64,000 nt of DNA from Bacteroidales bacterium UBA3653 (GTDB taxonomy: Bacteria > Bacteroidota > Bacteroidia > Bacteroidales > Paludibacteraceae): NCBI GenBank assembly GCA_002373505.1, contig DFKE01000011.1, forward strand, positions 1 to 64,000, written 5' to 3'. Shown in pieces: positions 15,222-24,749 of this stretch. The position numbers and the translations under genes were made by a program. The notes beneath the pieces were generated by a model. It was given only the letters and a program-made list of their open reading frames with translations. It searched no databases and was not told where the DNA came from. Within the stretch, counting starts at the first letter, position 1; every line of letters starts with the position of its first letter.

Positions 15222-17450
15222 ATAGTATGGATGCTGATGCTGGGATTAGTGCTGGCCTCTTGTAACACGACTAAGTTCGTGCCGGAAGGGCACTATCTGT
15301 TGAACAAGGCAAAGGTGAAATGTGTGGACGATAAATCCGTCTCCACCGGAGAGTTGCGCAGTTATCTGCGGCAAAAGCAGAACACCGAGATCTTCGGTTT
15401 CTGGAAGTTGCAGCTCCATGTCTATAACACCGCTCCTTCGGACACGACAACGAAAGCCAACAAACGGCTGGCCCGCAATGCCCACAAGATGGGCGAAGCA
15501 CCCGTCATCTACGACGAGGAGCTGACCGCCATCAGTATGCAGCAGCTCCGCCAGCAGATGAACAACATGGGCTATTTCCATGCCGAGGTGGACACGCAGA
15601 AAATAATCAAGAACCGCAAGATTGACCTCACCTATCTTATCACAGCCCACAAACCCTATACGATCCGCCATTATACGGTTGATCTGCCGGAGGAGGCGGT
15701 GCGGCGCATCGCTCAGGACGAACGGTGCAAGATACAGGAGGGAGAGCAGTTCTCCACCAAGACCCTGGACGAAGAACGCGAACGTATAACGACTGCGTTG
15801 CGCAACAGAGGGTATTTCTATTTCGAGAAATCGATGCTGGAGTTCACCGCCGACAGTTCGCTCGCTTCCCATGAGGTAGATCTCCGCATCCATTTTGCGC
15901 CGTATGTGACGCAACTGGATTCCTCTGAACTAAAACGCCTCAGGACGCAGTACTCGCTCCGCAAGATATACTATCAGATAGACTACGACCCGAGCCATTT
16001 GCCGGACTCGGTGGTGCTGAAACGTGACAGCGACCGATATGGCAACGAGTACAGTTGGACAGGTCGTCGTTTCCTGAGGAAGAACGCCTTGCGAAACGCC
16101 AGCCGCTTGCGAAGCGGCGACAGGTACGCCGAGTGGCGGGTGGAGAGAACCTATGCGCGCATGAATGCCTTGGCTCCGGTCAAATATGTGGATGTCGCTT
16201 TCAACCCGGTAGGAGACAGTTTGCTGGATTGCTATGTGACTATCTCCCGCGGCAGGCTGAACTCTTTCGCCGTGGAGGTGGAAGGAACGTATAGCGCAGG
16301 CGACTGGGGCGTGGCCGCCGGAGTAAACTATTCGAATAAAAATATCTTCCATGGAGCAGAAGTCCTGACTATCGGCGGACGCGCTTCATATGAGTGGCGC
16401 GCCAACGGAGGACGGGCTATCGAAGCGAAGGCGGAGGCAGGGCTGTTGTTTGCGTCGAACGTGAAGGTCAATGTGGCGTACAACTACCAGCAGCGGCCGG
16501 AGGAATACACGCGCACGATTGCTAACGCGGGTCTCGGCTATACCATCCCGCGCAGACCCGGGAGCCGGTGGACACACCAGTTCAACCTCATAGACATCAA
16601 CTATATCTATGTACCTTGGATGTCTGACAGGTTCCGCACGCAGTTTATAGAAAAAGCCTCTGTTCTGAAGGCCAGTTACGAAGACCATTTTATTCTTGAC
16701 TGGAGCTATACAGGCTCCTATACTACTTATAACCAGCGTTTCCCCAACCGCTCTTATCTGCAGTTTGCTGTGCGTGCCGAGACGGCAGGCAACGTCCTGT
16801 ACGGACTGGCGAAAGCCGCTTCTCTGCCGCAGAACGAAGCAGGCCAGCATATGCTTTGGAAAATACCTTTTGCCCAGTACGCCAAAGGGGATGTGAACTT
16901 CACCTATCATGGCGTTATCACGCCAGCGCATCATCTGGTGGGACATATAGGCATAGGCGTGGCAGTCCCCTATCTGAATGCTTCTGTCCTGCCTTTCGAG
17001 AAACGCTATTTCGGAGGAGGAGCGAACAGTGTACGCGGATGGCAGGCCCGCACGCTGGGACCGGGTACCTTCCGCGGAACAGGAAACTCCATGGTGTACG
17101 ATCTCCAGGTGGGGGATATCAAACTGGATATGAATATCGAATACCGGTTCAAGGTAGTCAGTTTTCTGGAGTTGGCGGCTTTCCTTGACGCAGGTAATAT
17201 ATGGACCATCCGCGAGTATAAGTCGCAACCCGGAGGAGTCTTCGGTGCAGATTTCTATAAACAGATAGCGTGGAGTTATGGTGTGGGAGTGCGGTTCGAC
17301 CTCTCGATCTTTATCTTCCGTGTCGATTTCGGAGTCAAGCTGCACGACCCGAGCCGTATTGCAGAGGGTAAGCAATGGCGTACAGCAGGCAACGGGTTGG
17401 GCTGGAAGGACGATATGACTTTCCATTTCGCAATAGGGTACCCATTTTGA
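15201..17450 (+). CDS. tamL: TamL-type outer-membrane assembly lipoprotein (BamA/TamA superfamily)
   Basis: A 749-residue Omp85-family protein: lipobox (GLVLASCNTT), then POTRA-like repeats (about 25-310; e.g. TKTLDEERERITTALRNRGY). A C-terminal 16-strand barrel contains the family segment YFGGGANSVRGWQ and ends in FHFAIGYPF. A lipidated Omp85 of this form is the Bacteroidota TamL, thought to help insert outer-membrane proteins. The GTG start at 15201 gives a signal peptide with a basic N-region (MNGERRY) and lies in a heptamer repeat; ATG 15231 is the alternative. A triloop hairpin at 16102-16118 is translated as ASRLRSGDRY. The partner TamB gene is not seen next to it. Confidence 0.88.
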   Translation: MNGERRYIVWMLMLGLVLASCNTTKFVPEGHYLLNKAKVKCVDDKSVSTGELRSYLRQKQNTEIFGFWKLQLHVYNTAPSDTTTKANKRLARNAHKMGEAPVIYDEELTAISMQQLRQQMNNMGYFHAEVDTQKIIKNRKIDLTYLITAHKPYTIRHYTVDLPEEAVRRIAQDERCKIQEGEQFSTKTLDEERERITTALRNRGYFYFEKSMLEFTADSSLASHEVDLRIHFAPYVTQLDSSELKRLRTQYSLRKIYYQIDYDPSHLPDSVVLKRDSDRYGNEYSWTGRRFLRKNALRNASRLRSGDRYAEWRVERTYARMNALAPVKYVDVAFNPVGDSLLDCYVTISRGRLNSFAVEVEGTYSAGDWGVAAGVNYSNKNIFHGAEVLTIGGRASYEWRANGGRAIEAKAEAGLLFASNVKVNVAYNYQQRPEEYTRTIANAGLGYTIPRRPGSRWTHQFNLIDINYIYVPWMSDRFRTQFIEKASVLKASYEDHFILDWSYTGSYTTYNQRFPNRSYLQFAVRAETAGNVLYGLAKAASLPQNEAGQHMLWKIPFAQYAKGDVNFTYHGVITPAHHLVGHIGIGVAVPYLNASVLPFEKRYFGGGANSVRGWQARTLGPGTFRGTGNSMVYDLQVGDIKLDMNIEYRFKVVSFLELAAFLDAGNIWTIREYKSQPGGVFGADFYKQIAWSYGVGVRFDLSIFIFRVDFGVKLHDPSRIAEGKQWRTAGNGLGWKDDMTFHFAIGYPF
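16102..16118. repeat. In-frame triloop hairpin in tamL
   Basis: Perfect inverted repeat GCCGCTT-gcg-AAGCGGC within the coding sequence, followed by GACAGG as in the other mini-hairpin units. Confidence 0.6.
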
Positions 17451-17562
17451 TGTACGAAGGACAAATGTACGATGTACGAAGGACAAATGTACGATGTACG
17501 AAGGAACGAAGAACGATGTACGAAGGACAAATGTACGATGTACGAAGGAACGAAGGACGATG
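17450..17562. repeat. ATGTACGAAGGACAA 7/8-bp tandem repeat
   Basis: About fifteen units of the kind GTACGAA / GGACAAAT / GTACGAT fill the tamL-rnhB junction. The array begins at the last base of the tamL stop codon and includes the rnhB ATG. Confidence 0.92.
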
Positions 17563-18183
17563 TTGAAACCATGTATGATACATAATGTGTTGGAAGCCGG
17601 GTGCGACGAAGCGGGACGAGGACCGTTGGCGGGCAGTGTGTTTGCTGCCGCGGTGATTCTGGATCCCGAACGGATAGCGGATGTGCCGGAGTTTGAATGG
17701 CTCAACGACTCAAAGCAACTGACCGACAGACAGAGGTCCGTATTGCGACCCGTGATCGAACGCGAAGCGGTGGCCTGGGCGGTGGCGGAAGTGACGGCGG
17801 AAGAGATAGACGAGCGCAATATCCTGCAATGTTCCATCCTCGGTATGCAGCGTGCTTTGGACCAACTGTCCGTCCGGCCGCAACACATACTGGTGGATGG
17901 CAACAAATGGAAACCCTACGTGCCGGAAGGAGAGATATTGGAGATACCGGCAGACACCGTGGTTCATGGTGACGCTACCTATATGTCGATAGCGGCGGCA
18001 AGCGTGCTTGCAAAGACCTACCGGGACGACTATATGATGCGGCTCCATGAGAAATACCCCCAGTACGGATGGGATTCCAATAAGGGCTACCCGACGGCAG
18101 CGCACTATGCTGCTCTTAAGAAATACGGTCCTACACCTTACCATAGGATGACCTTTAATTTGAAACTAAACGATAATAAATAA
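17560..18183 (+). CDS. rnhB: Ribonuclease HII
   Basis: A 207-residue enzyme removing RNA (including single ribonucleotides) from RNA:DNA hybrids. It has the catalytic DEAGRGPLAG block, the LNDSKQLT segment, the second acidic site in LVDGNKW, and SIAAASVLAKTYRD. The conserved C-terminal YGWDSNKGYPT is also present. The ATG at 17560 is the last codon of the upstream tandem repeat. Longer in-frame starts would translate pure repeat and are rejected; Met5 is another option. It is followed by sppA after about 20 nt. Confidence 0.95.
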   Translation: MLKPCMIHNVLEAGCDEAGRGPLAGSVFAAAVILDPERIADVPEFEWLNDSKQLTDRQRSVLRPVIEREAVAWAVAEVTAEEIDERNILQCSILGMQRALDQLSVRPQHILVDGNKWKPYVPEGEILEIPADTVVHGDATYMSIAAASVLAKTYRDDYMMRLHEKYPQYGWDSNKGYPTAAHYAALKKYGPTPYHRMTFNLKLNDNK

Positions 18184-18202
18184 CTTTTAAACCCAAAGGC
18201 TT

Positions 18203-19978
18203 ATGTTGATCTTTAATCAAAACACCCGGTCGCAGGACGGTCAGACTCGTCCGCGCCGTAGAGTAGGCTGCCTTGGCGGCTGCCTGATTTTCTTCGCAGT
18301 GTATTTCCTCTGCAGTGCTATCCTCGGATGGATTATGGGAGACATGTTTTCTCCCTCTACCGTCACGCTGCAGGATAAGTCGGTCTATCGGTTGCAACTC
18401 AAAGGTACCTTGGTGGAGCAGGCGCAAGAGCAGAATCCTTTTGCCTCTCTGATGGGGTCTGTTCCTTACGGCAACTATGCGCAGCAGGAAACAGTCGGAC
18501 TGGACGACATCTTGAGTAACATCCGTCTGGCGAAGAACGACGATAAGATATTAGGTATATGGCTCGACGGAGCCGAACTGAGTGTGCAACCCGCCAACGC
18601 CAAAGTGATCCGTGACGCGCTGCTGGACTTCAAACAGAGCGGCAAATGGGTGCTCGCTTCCGCCAAGGACTATAGCCAGATCAACTATTACATCGCTTCC
18701 GTAGCCGACCGCATATGCCTCGACCCGACGGGCGCTGTCAACTGGAACGGTCTTGCCGCACAGAGGATGTATTATACCCGTCTGTTAGAGAAAGTGGGCG
18801 TGGAGATGCAAATCCTCAAAGTTGGCACGTTCAAGAGTGCGGTGGAGCCGTACTTCCGCACGTCGATGTCTGACGCCGACCGCAAGCAGACGGAGGAATA
18901 TATGGGCGGTATCTGGGACGAGTTCAAGAGCGCAGTAGGTGCTTCCCGTCATCTGTCTGTAGCAGAGCTGGAAGCCCTTGCCGACCGTTATATGGGCCTG
19001 CAGGAAGCAGAAGAGCAGGTGAAAGCCGGCTTGGTGGATACGATCGTCTATACCCAGGATATGGATTCGTTGTTGCGCGTCTATACAGGCACAAAAGACT
19101 ATAACACCATCACAACCTCCAAACTGGCGCTCGTCAAACGCCCGGACTCCAAAGCAAAAGACAAAGTGGCGGTGGTCTATCTGGAAGGTGAGATTACCGA
19201 TGAAACAGGTGACGGTATAGTGGGTAAAGACGTGGTGAAGATGTTCAAGAAAATCCGCAAGGACAAAGATGTGAAGGCTCTTGTTCTGCGTGTGAACAGC
19301 CCGGGCGGTTCCGCCAACGCGAGCGAGGACATCTGGCACGCCATCCAGAATATCAAAGCAGACAGCATCCCTGTTGTCGTTTCGATGGGTGACTTTGCCG
19401 CTTCCGGTGGTTATTATATCTCTTGCGGTGCAGATTACATCTATGCGGAGCCGACGACTCTGACAGGCTCTATTGGTATCTTCGGTACCGTGCCCAATGT
19501 GTCCAAACTGCGCGATAAGGTGGGCTTGGACATTGACGGAGTTGCTACTAACAAGCATTCAGACCTGGAAGACAATATGATTTATAAAGGTATGAATGCC
19601 GAGGAACGCCAGCTGATGCAGACCATGGTCGAGCGTGGTTATGACCTGTTCACCTCCCGGTGCGCAGAAGGCCGTCACGTGGAGCAGGACTATATCAAAT
19701 CGATAGGTGAAGGCCGTGTATGGCTGGGCAACAAAGGCGTGGAGATAGGTATCGTGGACAAGCTCGGCAACATCGACGACGCCATCGCCAAAGCCGTTGA
19801 ACTCGCCGGACTGGAGAACTATCGGCTGACTTATTATCCGGAGAAAGCCGACCCATATGAGGAATTGCTGAAGATGCTGGATAACACCACAGAGGAAGAG
19901 CAACTGGTGCTCAAAATGCGTGATTTCTGCTCCAAACCGCGTGTAATGGCACTCATGCCGGAGGTGAAAATACAATAA
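18203..19978 (+). CDS. sppA: Signal peptide peptidase SppA, 67K type
   Basis: A 591-residue inner-membrane serine protease that degrades cleaved signal peptides. An N-terminal transmembrane helix (about 30-50, GGCLIFFAVYFLCSAILGWIM) is followed by two tandem ClpP-like domains, the long form of the family. The general-base lysine is in VGTFKSAVEPY (about residue 212), and the nucleophilic serine is in FAASGGYYISCGAD (about residue 401). The length fits the 67K class. It sits between rnhB and lpxK with only short gaps, so the three may be co-transcribed. Confidence 0.95.
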   Translation: MLIFNQNTRSQDGQTRPRRRVGCLGGCLIFFAVYFLCSAILGWIMGDMFSPSTVTLQDKSVYRLQLKGTLVEQAQEQNPFASLMGSVPYGNYAQQETVGLDDILSNIRLAKNDDKILGIWLDGAELSVQPANAKVIRDALLDFKQSGKWVLASAKDYSQINYYIASVADRICLDPTGAVNWNGLAAQRMYYTRLLEKVGVEMQILKVGTFKSAVEPYFRTSMSDADRKQTEEYMGGIWDEFKSAVGASRHLSVAELEALADRYMGLQEAEEQVKAGLVDTIVYTQDMDSLLRVYTGTKDYNTITTSKLALVKRPDSKAKDKVAVVYLEGEITDETGDGIVGKDVVKMFKKIRKDKDVKALVLRVNSPGGSANASEDIWHAIQNIKADSIPVVVSMGDFAASGGYYISCGADYIYAEPTTLTGSIGIFGTVPNVSKLRDKVGLDIDGVATNKHSDLEDNMIYKGMNAEERQLMQTMVERGYDLFTSRCAEGRHVEQDYIKSIGEGRVWLGNKGVEIGIVDKLGNIDDAIAKAVELAGLENYRLTYYPEKADPYEELLKMLDNTTEEEQLVLKMRDFCSKPRVMALMPEVKIQ

Positions 19979-19981
19979 TCA

Positions 19982-20995
19982 ATGCGTAAAGCGCTGTACA
20001 TATTACTGAGCGGCTTTTATACGGCGGGTGTAGCCTTCCGGCACTTGCTGTTCGAACAGCATATCTTGCCCTCCTTCTCCGTTCCGGTACCTACTATCTG
20101 TGTGGGAAATCTGGCAGTAGGAGGAACGGGCAAGACCCCTATGACGGCGTATATCGTACGGCTGCTGCTGGAGCATGGCTACCACCCGGCTGTTCTTTCA
20201 CGAGGCTACAAGCGGTCAACGCGCGGCTTCGTTATGGCGGATCACTCTTCCACGGTGGAAACTATCGGTGATGAAGCGATGCAGCTTCACCGCGCTTTCC
20301 CCGACGTGCCGATAGCGGTGTGTGAAAACAGAGTGCGGGGCGTGAAACAACTCAAACGGCAACTGGAGCAGTTGGATGTGGTCGTGTTGGACGACGCTAT
20401 GCAACACCGTGCTATCCGCTGCGGCTTTACGGTGCTGCTCACGTCGTACGGTAATCTTTATATTGATGATCATATGTTACCGTGGGGGACATTGCGGGAC
20501 CTGCCCTCAAGGGCGCTCAAAGCCGAAGCTGTCGTGGTAACGAAATGCCCGGATAACATCCGCCCGATAGACATGCGTGTAGTGGACAACAGGCTGCATC
20601 TGCCTACTTACCAGCAACTCCATTTTACCGGAATCAGCTATGCCCCGATGGAGCAGGACGGCACTCCGCTTGTCCTATGCGGGATAGCGCAGCCGCAGTA
20701 TATGTATGAGTACGTACGCTCGATTTATCCGCAGGCGCAACTCATGGCTTTCCCTGATCATCACCATTATACCGCTGCTGATATAGAGCATATCATGGCT
20801 AAGGCGCGGAATTTTGATTTTGTGCTCACTACGGAGAAAGATATTCAGCGCCTCCGTACAACTCCTTTGGTGGAACTGTTGCAGGCGCAGAACAAACGCC
20901 TTATAGCGCTGCCTGTCTCGGTGCGTTTCTGTACTCCGAAAGAAAATTTTGACCGACAGATACTCAATTACGTTCATGAAAATGTCCGCAAATAA
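19982..20995 (+). CDS. lpxK: Tetraacyldisaccharide 4'-kinase
   Basis: A 337-residue inner-membrane kinase that adds the 4'-phosphate to the lipid A precursor. The N-terminal hydrophobic helix (ALYILLSGFYTAGVAF) precedes the P-loop VGNLAVGGTGKTP and the VLSRGYKR segment. Later motifs are DDAMQHRAIR and FTTEKD-like VLTTEKDIQRL. The length is normal. It starts 3 nt after sppA and overlaps the 5' end of the MsbA-like exporter gene, so phosphorylation and export of lipid A are probably coupled in expression. Confidence 0.95.
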   Translation: MRKALYILLSGFYTAGVAFRHLLFEQHILPSFSVPVPTICVGNLAVGGTGKTPMTAYIVRLLLEHGYHPAVLSRGYKRSTRGFVMADHSSTVETIGDEAMQLHRAFPDVPIAVCENRVRGVKQLKRQLEQLDVVVLDDAMQHRAIRCGFTVLLTSYGNLYIDDHMLPWGTLRDLPSRALKAEAVVVTKCPDNIRPIDMRVVDNRLHLPTYQQLHFTGISYAPMEQDGTPLVLCGIAQPQYMYEYVRSIYPQAQLMAFPDHHHYTAADIEHIMAKARNFDFVLTTEKDIQRLRTTPLVELLQAQNKRLIALPVSVRFCTPKENFDRQILNYVHENVRK

Positions 20996-22838
20996 TATCC
21001 TGCATCGTTTTGTGCCTCCTTACCGGGGGCAGATGGCGTTGAATATCCTGTTCAATTTGCTCTCCACGATCCTGTCGTTGTTCTCTTTTGCCGCGATAAT
21101 ACCGGTGTTGCGTATTCTCTTCGGGCTGACGGAGATAGATGTGCAATGGGTGAATCTGGGTCAGGTCTATGGCATGCAGGAGACCATCGCGGCGCTGCGG
21201 ACAAATATGTATTTTCTTCTCAATGAACAGATTGCGCTTCACGGAGCCGGCTATGTGCTTTTCCTTCTGGGGCTCTTTCTGGTCGTCATGACGGGGCTCA
21301 AATGCGGCGCAGCATGGCTGGCTAACTATTTCATGGTGCCAATACGGACAGGGGTGCTGCGGGACCTGAGGCAGCAGTTATACGATAAGATACTCTCTCT
21401 GCCAATGGGTTATTTCACGGAGGCGAAGCGCGGGGACGTGATTTCACGAATGACCAACGATGTGAATGAGGTGGAAGCGTCTATCATGTCCGCTTTGGAT
21501 ATATTGTTCAAGGATCCGATCATGATACTTGTCTATCTTGTTACGCTCTTTGTTATCTCATGGCAACTGACGCTGTTTGTATTACTGCTGATGCCGCTCT
21601 CTGTCTTTTTGATCGGCAGGATAGGAAGGTCCCTTAAACGCTCGTCCAAACAAGGTCAGGAGCAGAACGCCGAGATCCTTTCTTCCGTTGACGAGACCTT
21701 GCTGGGGTTACGGGTGATCAAGGGTTTCAATGCTCAATCCAAACTTCATGTGCGCTTCCTGTCGCTCATCAACGCTACGAGAGCGACCTTTAACCGTATC
21801 AATCGCCGTTACTATCTGGCACATCCGCTTTCGGAGTTCTTGGGGACGGCGCTTATAGCAATTATCCTATGGTTCGGAGGCTTGCTGATCCTGGGAGACC
21901 ATGCTACGATAGATGCATCGACGTTTATCTATTACCTTGTGATCTTCTATTCGATCATAAACCCCTCGAAAGACCTCTCCAAAGCTACCTATGGTATCCG
22001 TCGCGGAATGGCTTCGTTGGAGCGCATAGACGAGATTCTTGCTACCTCTTCCAATATACACGAGCCTGAAAAACCGCTTCCTGTTTCGTTCTGCCGGTCC
22101 ATTGCTTTTGAGCATGTGTCTTTTTCTTATGTCCCGGGACGCGAAGTGCTTTCGGATATCAATCTGGAAGTTCCGAAGGGAAAGATGATAGCCTTGGTGG
22201 GGCAGTCCGGGAGCGGTAAAACAACCCTGACGGACCTTGTGCCGCGTTTCTACGATCCCGTTGCAGGCGCCGTCACGATGGACGGTGTGGACATCCGCCG
22301 TTTTGCTACGCATGACTTGCGCGCATTGATGGGGATTGTTAGCCAGGAACCGGTGCTGTTCAACGACACGGTCTATAATAATATCACCTTCGGGGTGGAT
22401 ACTTCGCTTCCGGCGCCGGAGGGTATGACATGGCGTCAGGCGGTAGAGAACGCCGCACGCATTGCCAATGCTCATGATTTTATCGCCGATATGCCGGATG
22501 GATATGATACGGTCATCGGGGATAGAGGATCGCGTCTCTCCGGTGGGCAGAGACAGAGACTTAGCATCGCGCGGGCGATTTTAAAGAATCCGCCGGTACT
22601 CATCCTTGATGAAGCTACCTCTGCTCTTGATTCGGAGTCTGAACGGCTGGTACAAGAGGCGCTGGAGCACTTAATGAAGGATCGTACGACGCTGGTCGTT
22701 GCACATCGCCTCTCCACGATCCGGCATGCAGATATGATATGCGTCTTGCATGAAGGACGCATCGTCGAGCGGGGCACACATGAGCAGCTCTATGCCCTTG
22801 GCGGCTATTATACCAAACTCGTTGATATGCAACAGTAA
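20976..22838 (+). CDS. MsbA-like ABC exporter (permease fused to ATPase)
   Basis: A 620-residue half-transporter: six transmembrane helices (about 1-340) then an ATPase domain. Walker A is GQSGSGKTTL, the Q-loop is in GIVSQEPVLFND, the signature is LSGGQRQR, Walker B is VLILDEATSALD and the switch His is in VVAHRLST. Adjacency to lpxK with a 20-nt overlap makes lipid A flipping the most likely role; another lipid or drug substrate cannot be excluded. The ATG at 20976 gives MKMSANNILHRF; Met3 is an alternative. The gene ends 7 bp before a mini-hairpin array. Confidence 0.9.
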   Translation: MKMSANNILHRFVPPYRGQMALNILFNLLSTILSLFSFAAIIPVLRILFGLTEIDVQWVNLGQVYGMQETIAALRTNMYFLLNEQIALHGAGYVLFLLGLFLVVMTGLKCGAAWLANYFMVPIRTGVLRDLRQQLYDKILSLPMGYFTEAKRGDVISRMTNDVNEVEASIMSALDILFKDPIMILVYLVTLFVISWQLTLFVLLLMPLSVFLIGRIGRSLKRSSKQGQEQNAEILSSVDETLLGLRVIKGFNAQSKLHVRFLSLINATRATFNRINRRYYLAHPLSEFLGTALIAIILWFGGLLILGDHATIDASTFIYYLVIFYSIINPSKDLSKATYGIRRGMASLERIDEILATSSNIHEPEKPLPVSFCRSIAFEHVSFSYVPGREVLSDINLEVPKGKMIALVGQSGSGKTTLTDLVPRFYDPVAGAVTMDGVDIRRFATHDLRALMGIVSQEPVLFNDTVYNNITFGVDTSLPAPEGMTWRQAVENAARIANAHDFIADMPDGYDTVIGDRGSRLSGGQRQRLSIARAILKNPPVLILDEATSALDSESERLVQEALEHLMKDRTTLVVAHRLSTIRHADMICVLHEGRIVERGTHEQLYALGGYYTKLVDMQQ

Positions 22839-22844
22839 GAAAAA

Positions 22845-22936
22845 AGCCCGCTGCGCTCAAAGACAAAAGACCGCACCTATGGTGCTCAAAGACAAAAGAT
22901 GGAGCAATTATCAATCATAAATCATCAATCATCAAT
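22845..22936. repeat. CTCAAAGACAAAAGAC hairpins and ATCAATC heptamers
   Basis: Units of CTCAAAGACAAAAGA, one carrying the triloop hairpin GCACC-tat-GGTGC, run into period-7 ATCAATC / ATAAATC units ending in the mnmA ATG. Confidence 0.85.
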
Positions 22937-24038
22937 GGCAAAACCAAAGGTTTTGCTCGGTATGTCCGGGGGAATTGACTCTACTGTCTCGGCTATGCTT
23001 CTGCAGGAGCAGGGTTATGAACTGGTGGGAGTTACTTTCCGTACCTATGACTCAATGAAGGACTCCTGTCTTGCCAAGGAGAAAGGATGCTGTACAATCG
23101 AATCAATTATGGAGGCGAAACGGAATGCGGAGCGCATGGGGTTCGAACACCATATTGTGGATTTCCGGGAGTCTTTCAAGCAATGTGTGATTAGTAATTT
23201 TATCGACGAATATATGTCGGGCCGCACACCGAACCCATGCGTGTTGTGCAACTTTACCATCAAATGGGGTGAGATGCTCCGTCTGGCGGATGAAATGGGT
23301 TGCGATTGTATCGCAACGGGGCATTATGCCCGGATTGCAGAACGCGGCGGACATCTCTATCTTACGGCTGCTGCTGACACCCATAAGGACCAGACCTATT
23401 TCCTCTGGATGCTGACGGAAGAGCAGTTGCGCCGTACCCTCTTCCCGTTAGGCGGACTGACCAAGGACAAGGTGCGTGAGATAGCGCGATCGCATGGATA
23501 TGAATCACTCGCTACCAAGCGGGAGAGCCAGGAGATATGTTTTGTACCCGACGATGACTATCGCTCTTTCCTGCGCGCGAACGTGCCCGATTATAATGAA
23601 CGCGTGCGCGCAGGCGAGTATATAGACAGGGATGGAAAAGTGTTAGGTTCCCATTCGGGGTACGTCAACTATACCATTGGCCAGCGGAAAGGACTTGGTA
23701 TCGCTCTCGGTCATCCCGCCTATGTCACACGCATCGACGCAGAGACCAACCGCGTAACGCTCGGCACGAACGATGATATGTACGCTTCGTCGCTCCGTTT
23801 CCGCCTTGTCACGCCCTTGCGCCCTTTCCGGAAAGACCTGCCTCTTGTCGCGAAGATACGCTATCGAACGACGCCGGTCGAAGTGGTCATACAAACAGAA
23901 ACCCCTCCCTTGTTGGGAGGGGCTGGGGGAGAAGTCTTGTCCTTGACTTTCAGCGAGCCTGTCTGGGGCGTTACACCGGGTCAGTCTGTCGTCTTCTACC
24001 AGGATAGCCTTGTTATCGGTGGCGGAATTATTCAATAG
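22935..24038 (+). CDS. mnmA: tRNA-specific 2-thiouridylase MnmA
   Basis: A 367-residue enzyme adding sulfur to U34 of tRNA-Lys, -Glu and -Gln. The PP-loop is GMSGGIDSTVSA (about 7-18). The two catalytic cysteines are in GRTPNPCVLCN (about 102) and SQEICFVPD (about 200). The GYVNYTIGQRKGLGI segment and the C-terminal beta domain are present. I chose the start where the MAKPKVLLG core begins; an in-frame ATG at 22899 would add 12 repeat-encoded residues. A C-run/G-run repeat is inserted in frame near the C-terminus (TETPPLLGGAGGE, 23898-23933) where other MnmA proteins have a short turn. Confidence 0.95.
   Translation: MAKPKVLLGMSGGIDSTVSAMLLQEQGYELVGVTFRTYDSMKDSCLAKEKGCCTIESIMEAKRNAERMGFEHHIVDFRESFKQCVISNFIDEYMSGRTPNPCVLCNFTIKWGEMLRLADEMGCDCIATGHYARIAERGGHLYLTAAADTHKDQTYFLWMLTEEQLRRTLFPLGGLTKDKVREIARSHGYESLATKRESQEICFVPDDDYRSFLRANVPDYNERVRAGEYIDRDGKVLGSHSGYVNYTIGQRKGLGIALGHPAYVTRIDAETNRVTLGTNDDMYASSLRFRLVTPLRPFRKDLPLVAKIRYRTTPVEVVIQTETPPLLGGAGGEVLSLTFSEPVWGVTPGQSVVFYQDSLVIGGGIIQ
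23898..23933. repeat. In-frame C-run/G-run repeat in mnmA
   Basis: ACCCCTCCC-ttgt-TGGGAGGGG hairpin followed by CTGGGGGAGAAG. It belongs to the family seen at 14907-14938, 26531-26562 and 36378-36415. Confidence 0.7.
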
Positions 24039-24179
24039 AGTACAGACCGTTCGCTTTGCTTACTGACAGAGTACAGATCGCAGGCTATGCCTGCTGACAG
24101 ACCTATTATATATTCGCTAATAGTAATTCGGTCTGTATTCTGTCAGCGAAGCGGTCCGTATTTTGTCAGCGTAGCGGTC
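24036..24179. repeat. TGACAGAnnnACAGACC mini-hairpin array between convergent genes
   Basis: Several units with the linkers ACTGACAGAGTACAGA / TCTGTCAGCGAAGCGGTC, including the hairpin GCAGGC-tat-GCCTGC. They occur in both orientations and fill the whole gap between mnmA and the reverse rubrerythrin gene. No separate terminator is evident, so the hairpins may serve as one. Confidence 0.8.
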
Positions 24180-24731
24180 TTATTTCCCGAAATAGCGTTT
24201 GAACAGCCCTTCGAATCCTTTCCCGTGGCGAGCTTCGTCGCGTGCCATCTCGTGTACGGCGTCGTGGATAGGATCCAGGTTCAGCTCTTTAGCGCGCTTG
24301 GCGATGTTGAGTTTGTCTTCGCAGGCGCCGGCTTCTGCCATCATGCGTTTCTCTAAGTTCGTCTTGGTGTCCCATACTACCTCGCCAAGCATTTCAGCAA
24401 ACAAGGAAGCGTGGTCTGCCTCTTCGTATGCATACTTGCGGAAGGCTGCAGCGATCTCCGGATAGCCCTCGCGGTCGGCCTGACGAGCCATTGCCAGGTA
24501 CTGACCTACTTCGGTACATTCGCCCATGAAATGAGCGCGAAGACCGTCATGAATAATAGGATCTTCAACGTCTTTTCCTACACCTACTACATGTTCGCAT
24601 GCGAAAGTTAAACCTTTGCTCTCGTCTGCTACTTTCCACTCAACGATCTGTTTGCACTGCGGGCAACGCTCTGGTGCCTCGGTGCCTTCGTGTACATACC
24701 CGCAAATCGGGCAAATAAATTTCTTTACCAT
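24180..24731 (-). CDS. Reverse rubrerythrin (rubredoxin-ferritin-like peroxidase)
   Basis: A 183-residue oxidative-stress protein that reduces hydrogen peroxide. The rubredoxin domain is at the N-terminus (Cys7, Cys10, Cys23, Cys26 in two CPxC/CxxC pairs). It precedes the four-helix diiron domain, the reverse of classical rubrerythrin. Diiron ligands are provided by MGECTEVGQYL, EEADHASLF, EAGACEDKL and DEARHGKGFEGL. This form is typical of anaerobes. It lies downstream of the SulP gene on the same strand across a repeat-filled 56-nt gap. Confidence 0.93.
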   Translation of the reverse strand: MVKKFICPICGYVHEGTEAPERCPQCKQIVEWKVADESKGLTFACEHVVGVGKDVEDPIIHDGLRAHFMGECTEVGQYLAMARQADREGYPEIAAAFRKYAYEEADHASLFAEMLGEVVWDTKTNLEKRMMAEAGACEDKLNIAKRAKELNLDPIHDAVHEMARDEARHGKGFEGLFKRYFGK

Positions 24732-24749
24732 AGTGTTAAATTGTTAAAG

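Noticed and set aside
15201..17450. BamA
   Set aside because: The protein is a lipoprotein with few POTRA-like repeats, which fits TamL better than the BamA of this phylum.
16386..17906. A 506-codon minus-strand frame opposite tamL and rnhB
   Set aside because: It crosses two conserved plus-strand genes and translates the GTACGAA repeat in its middle.
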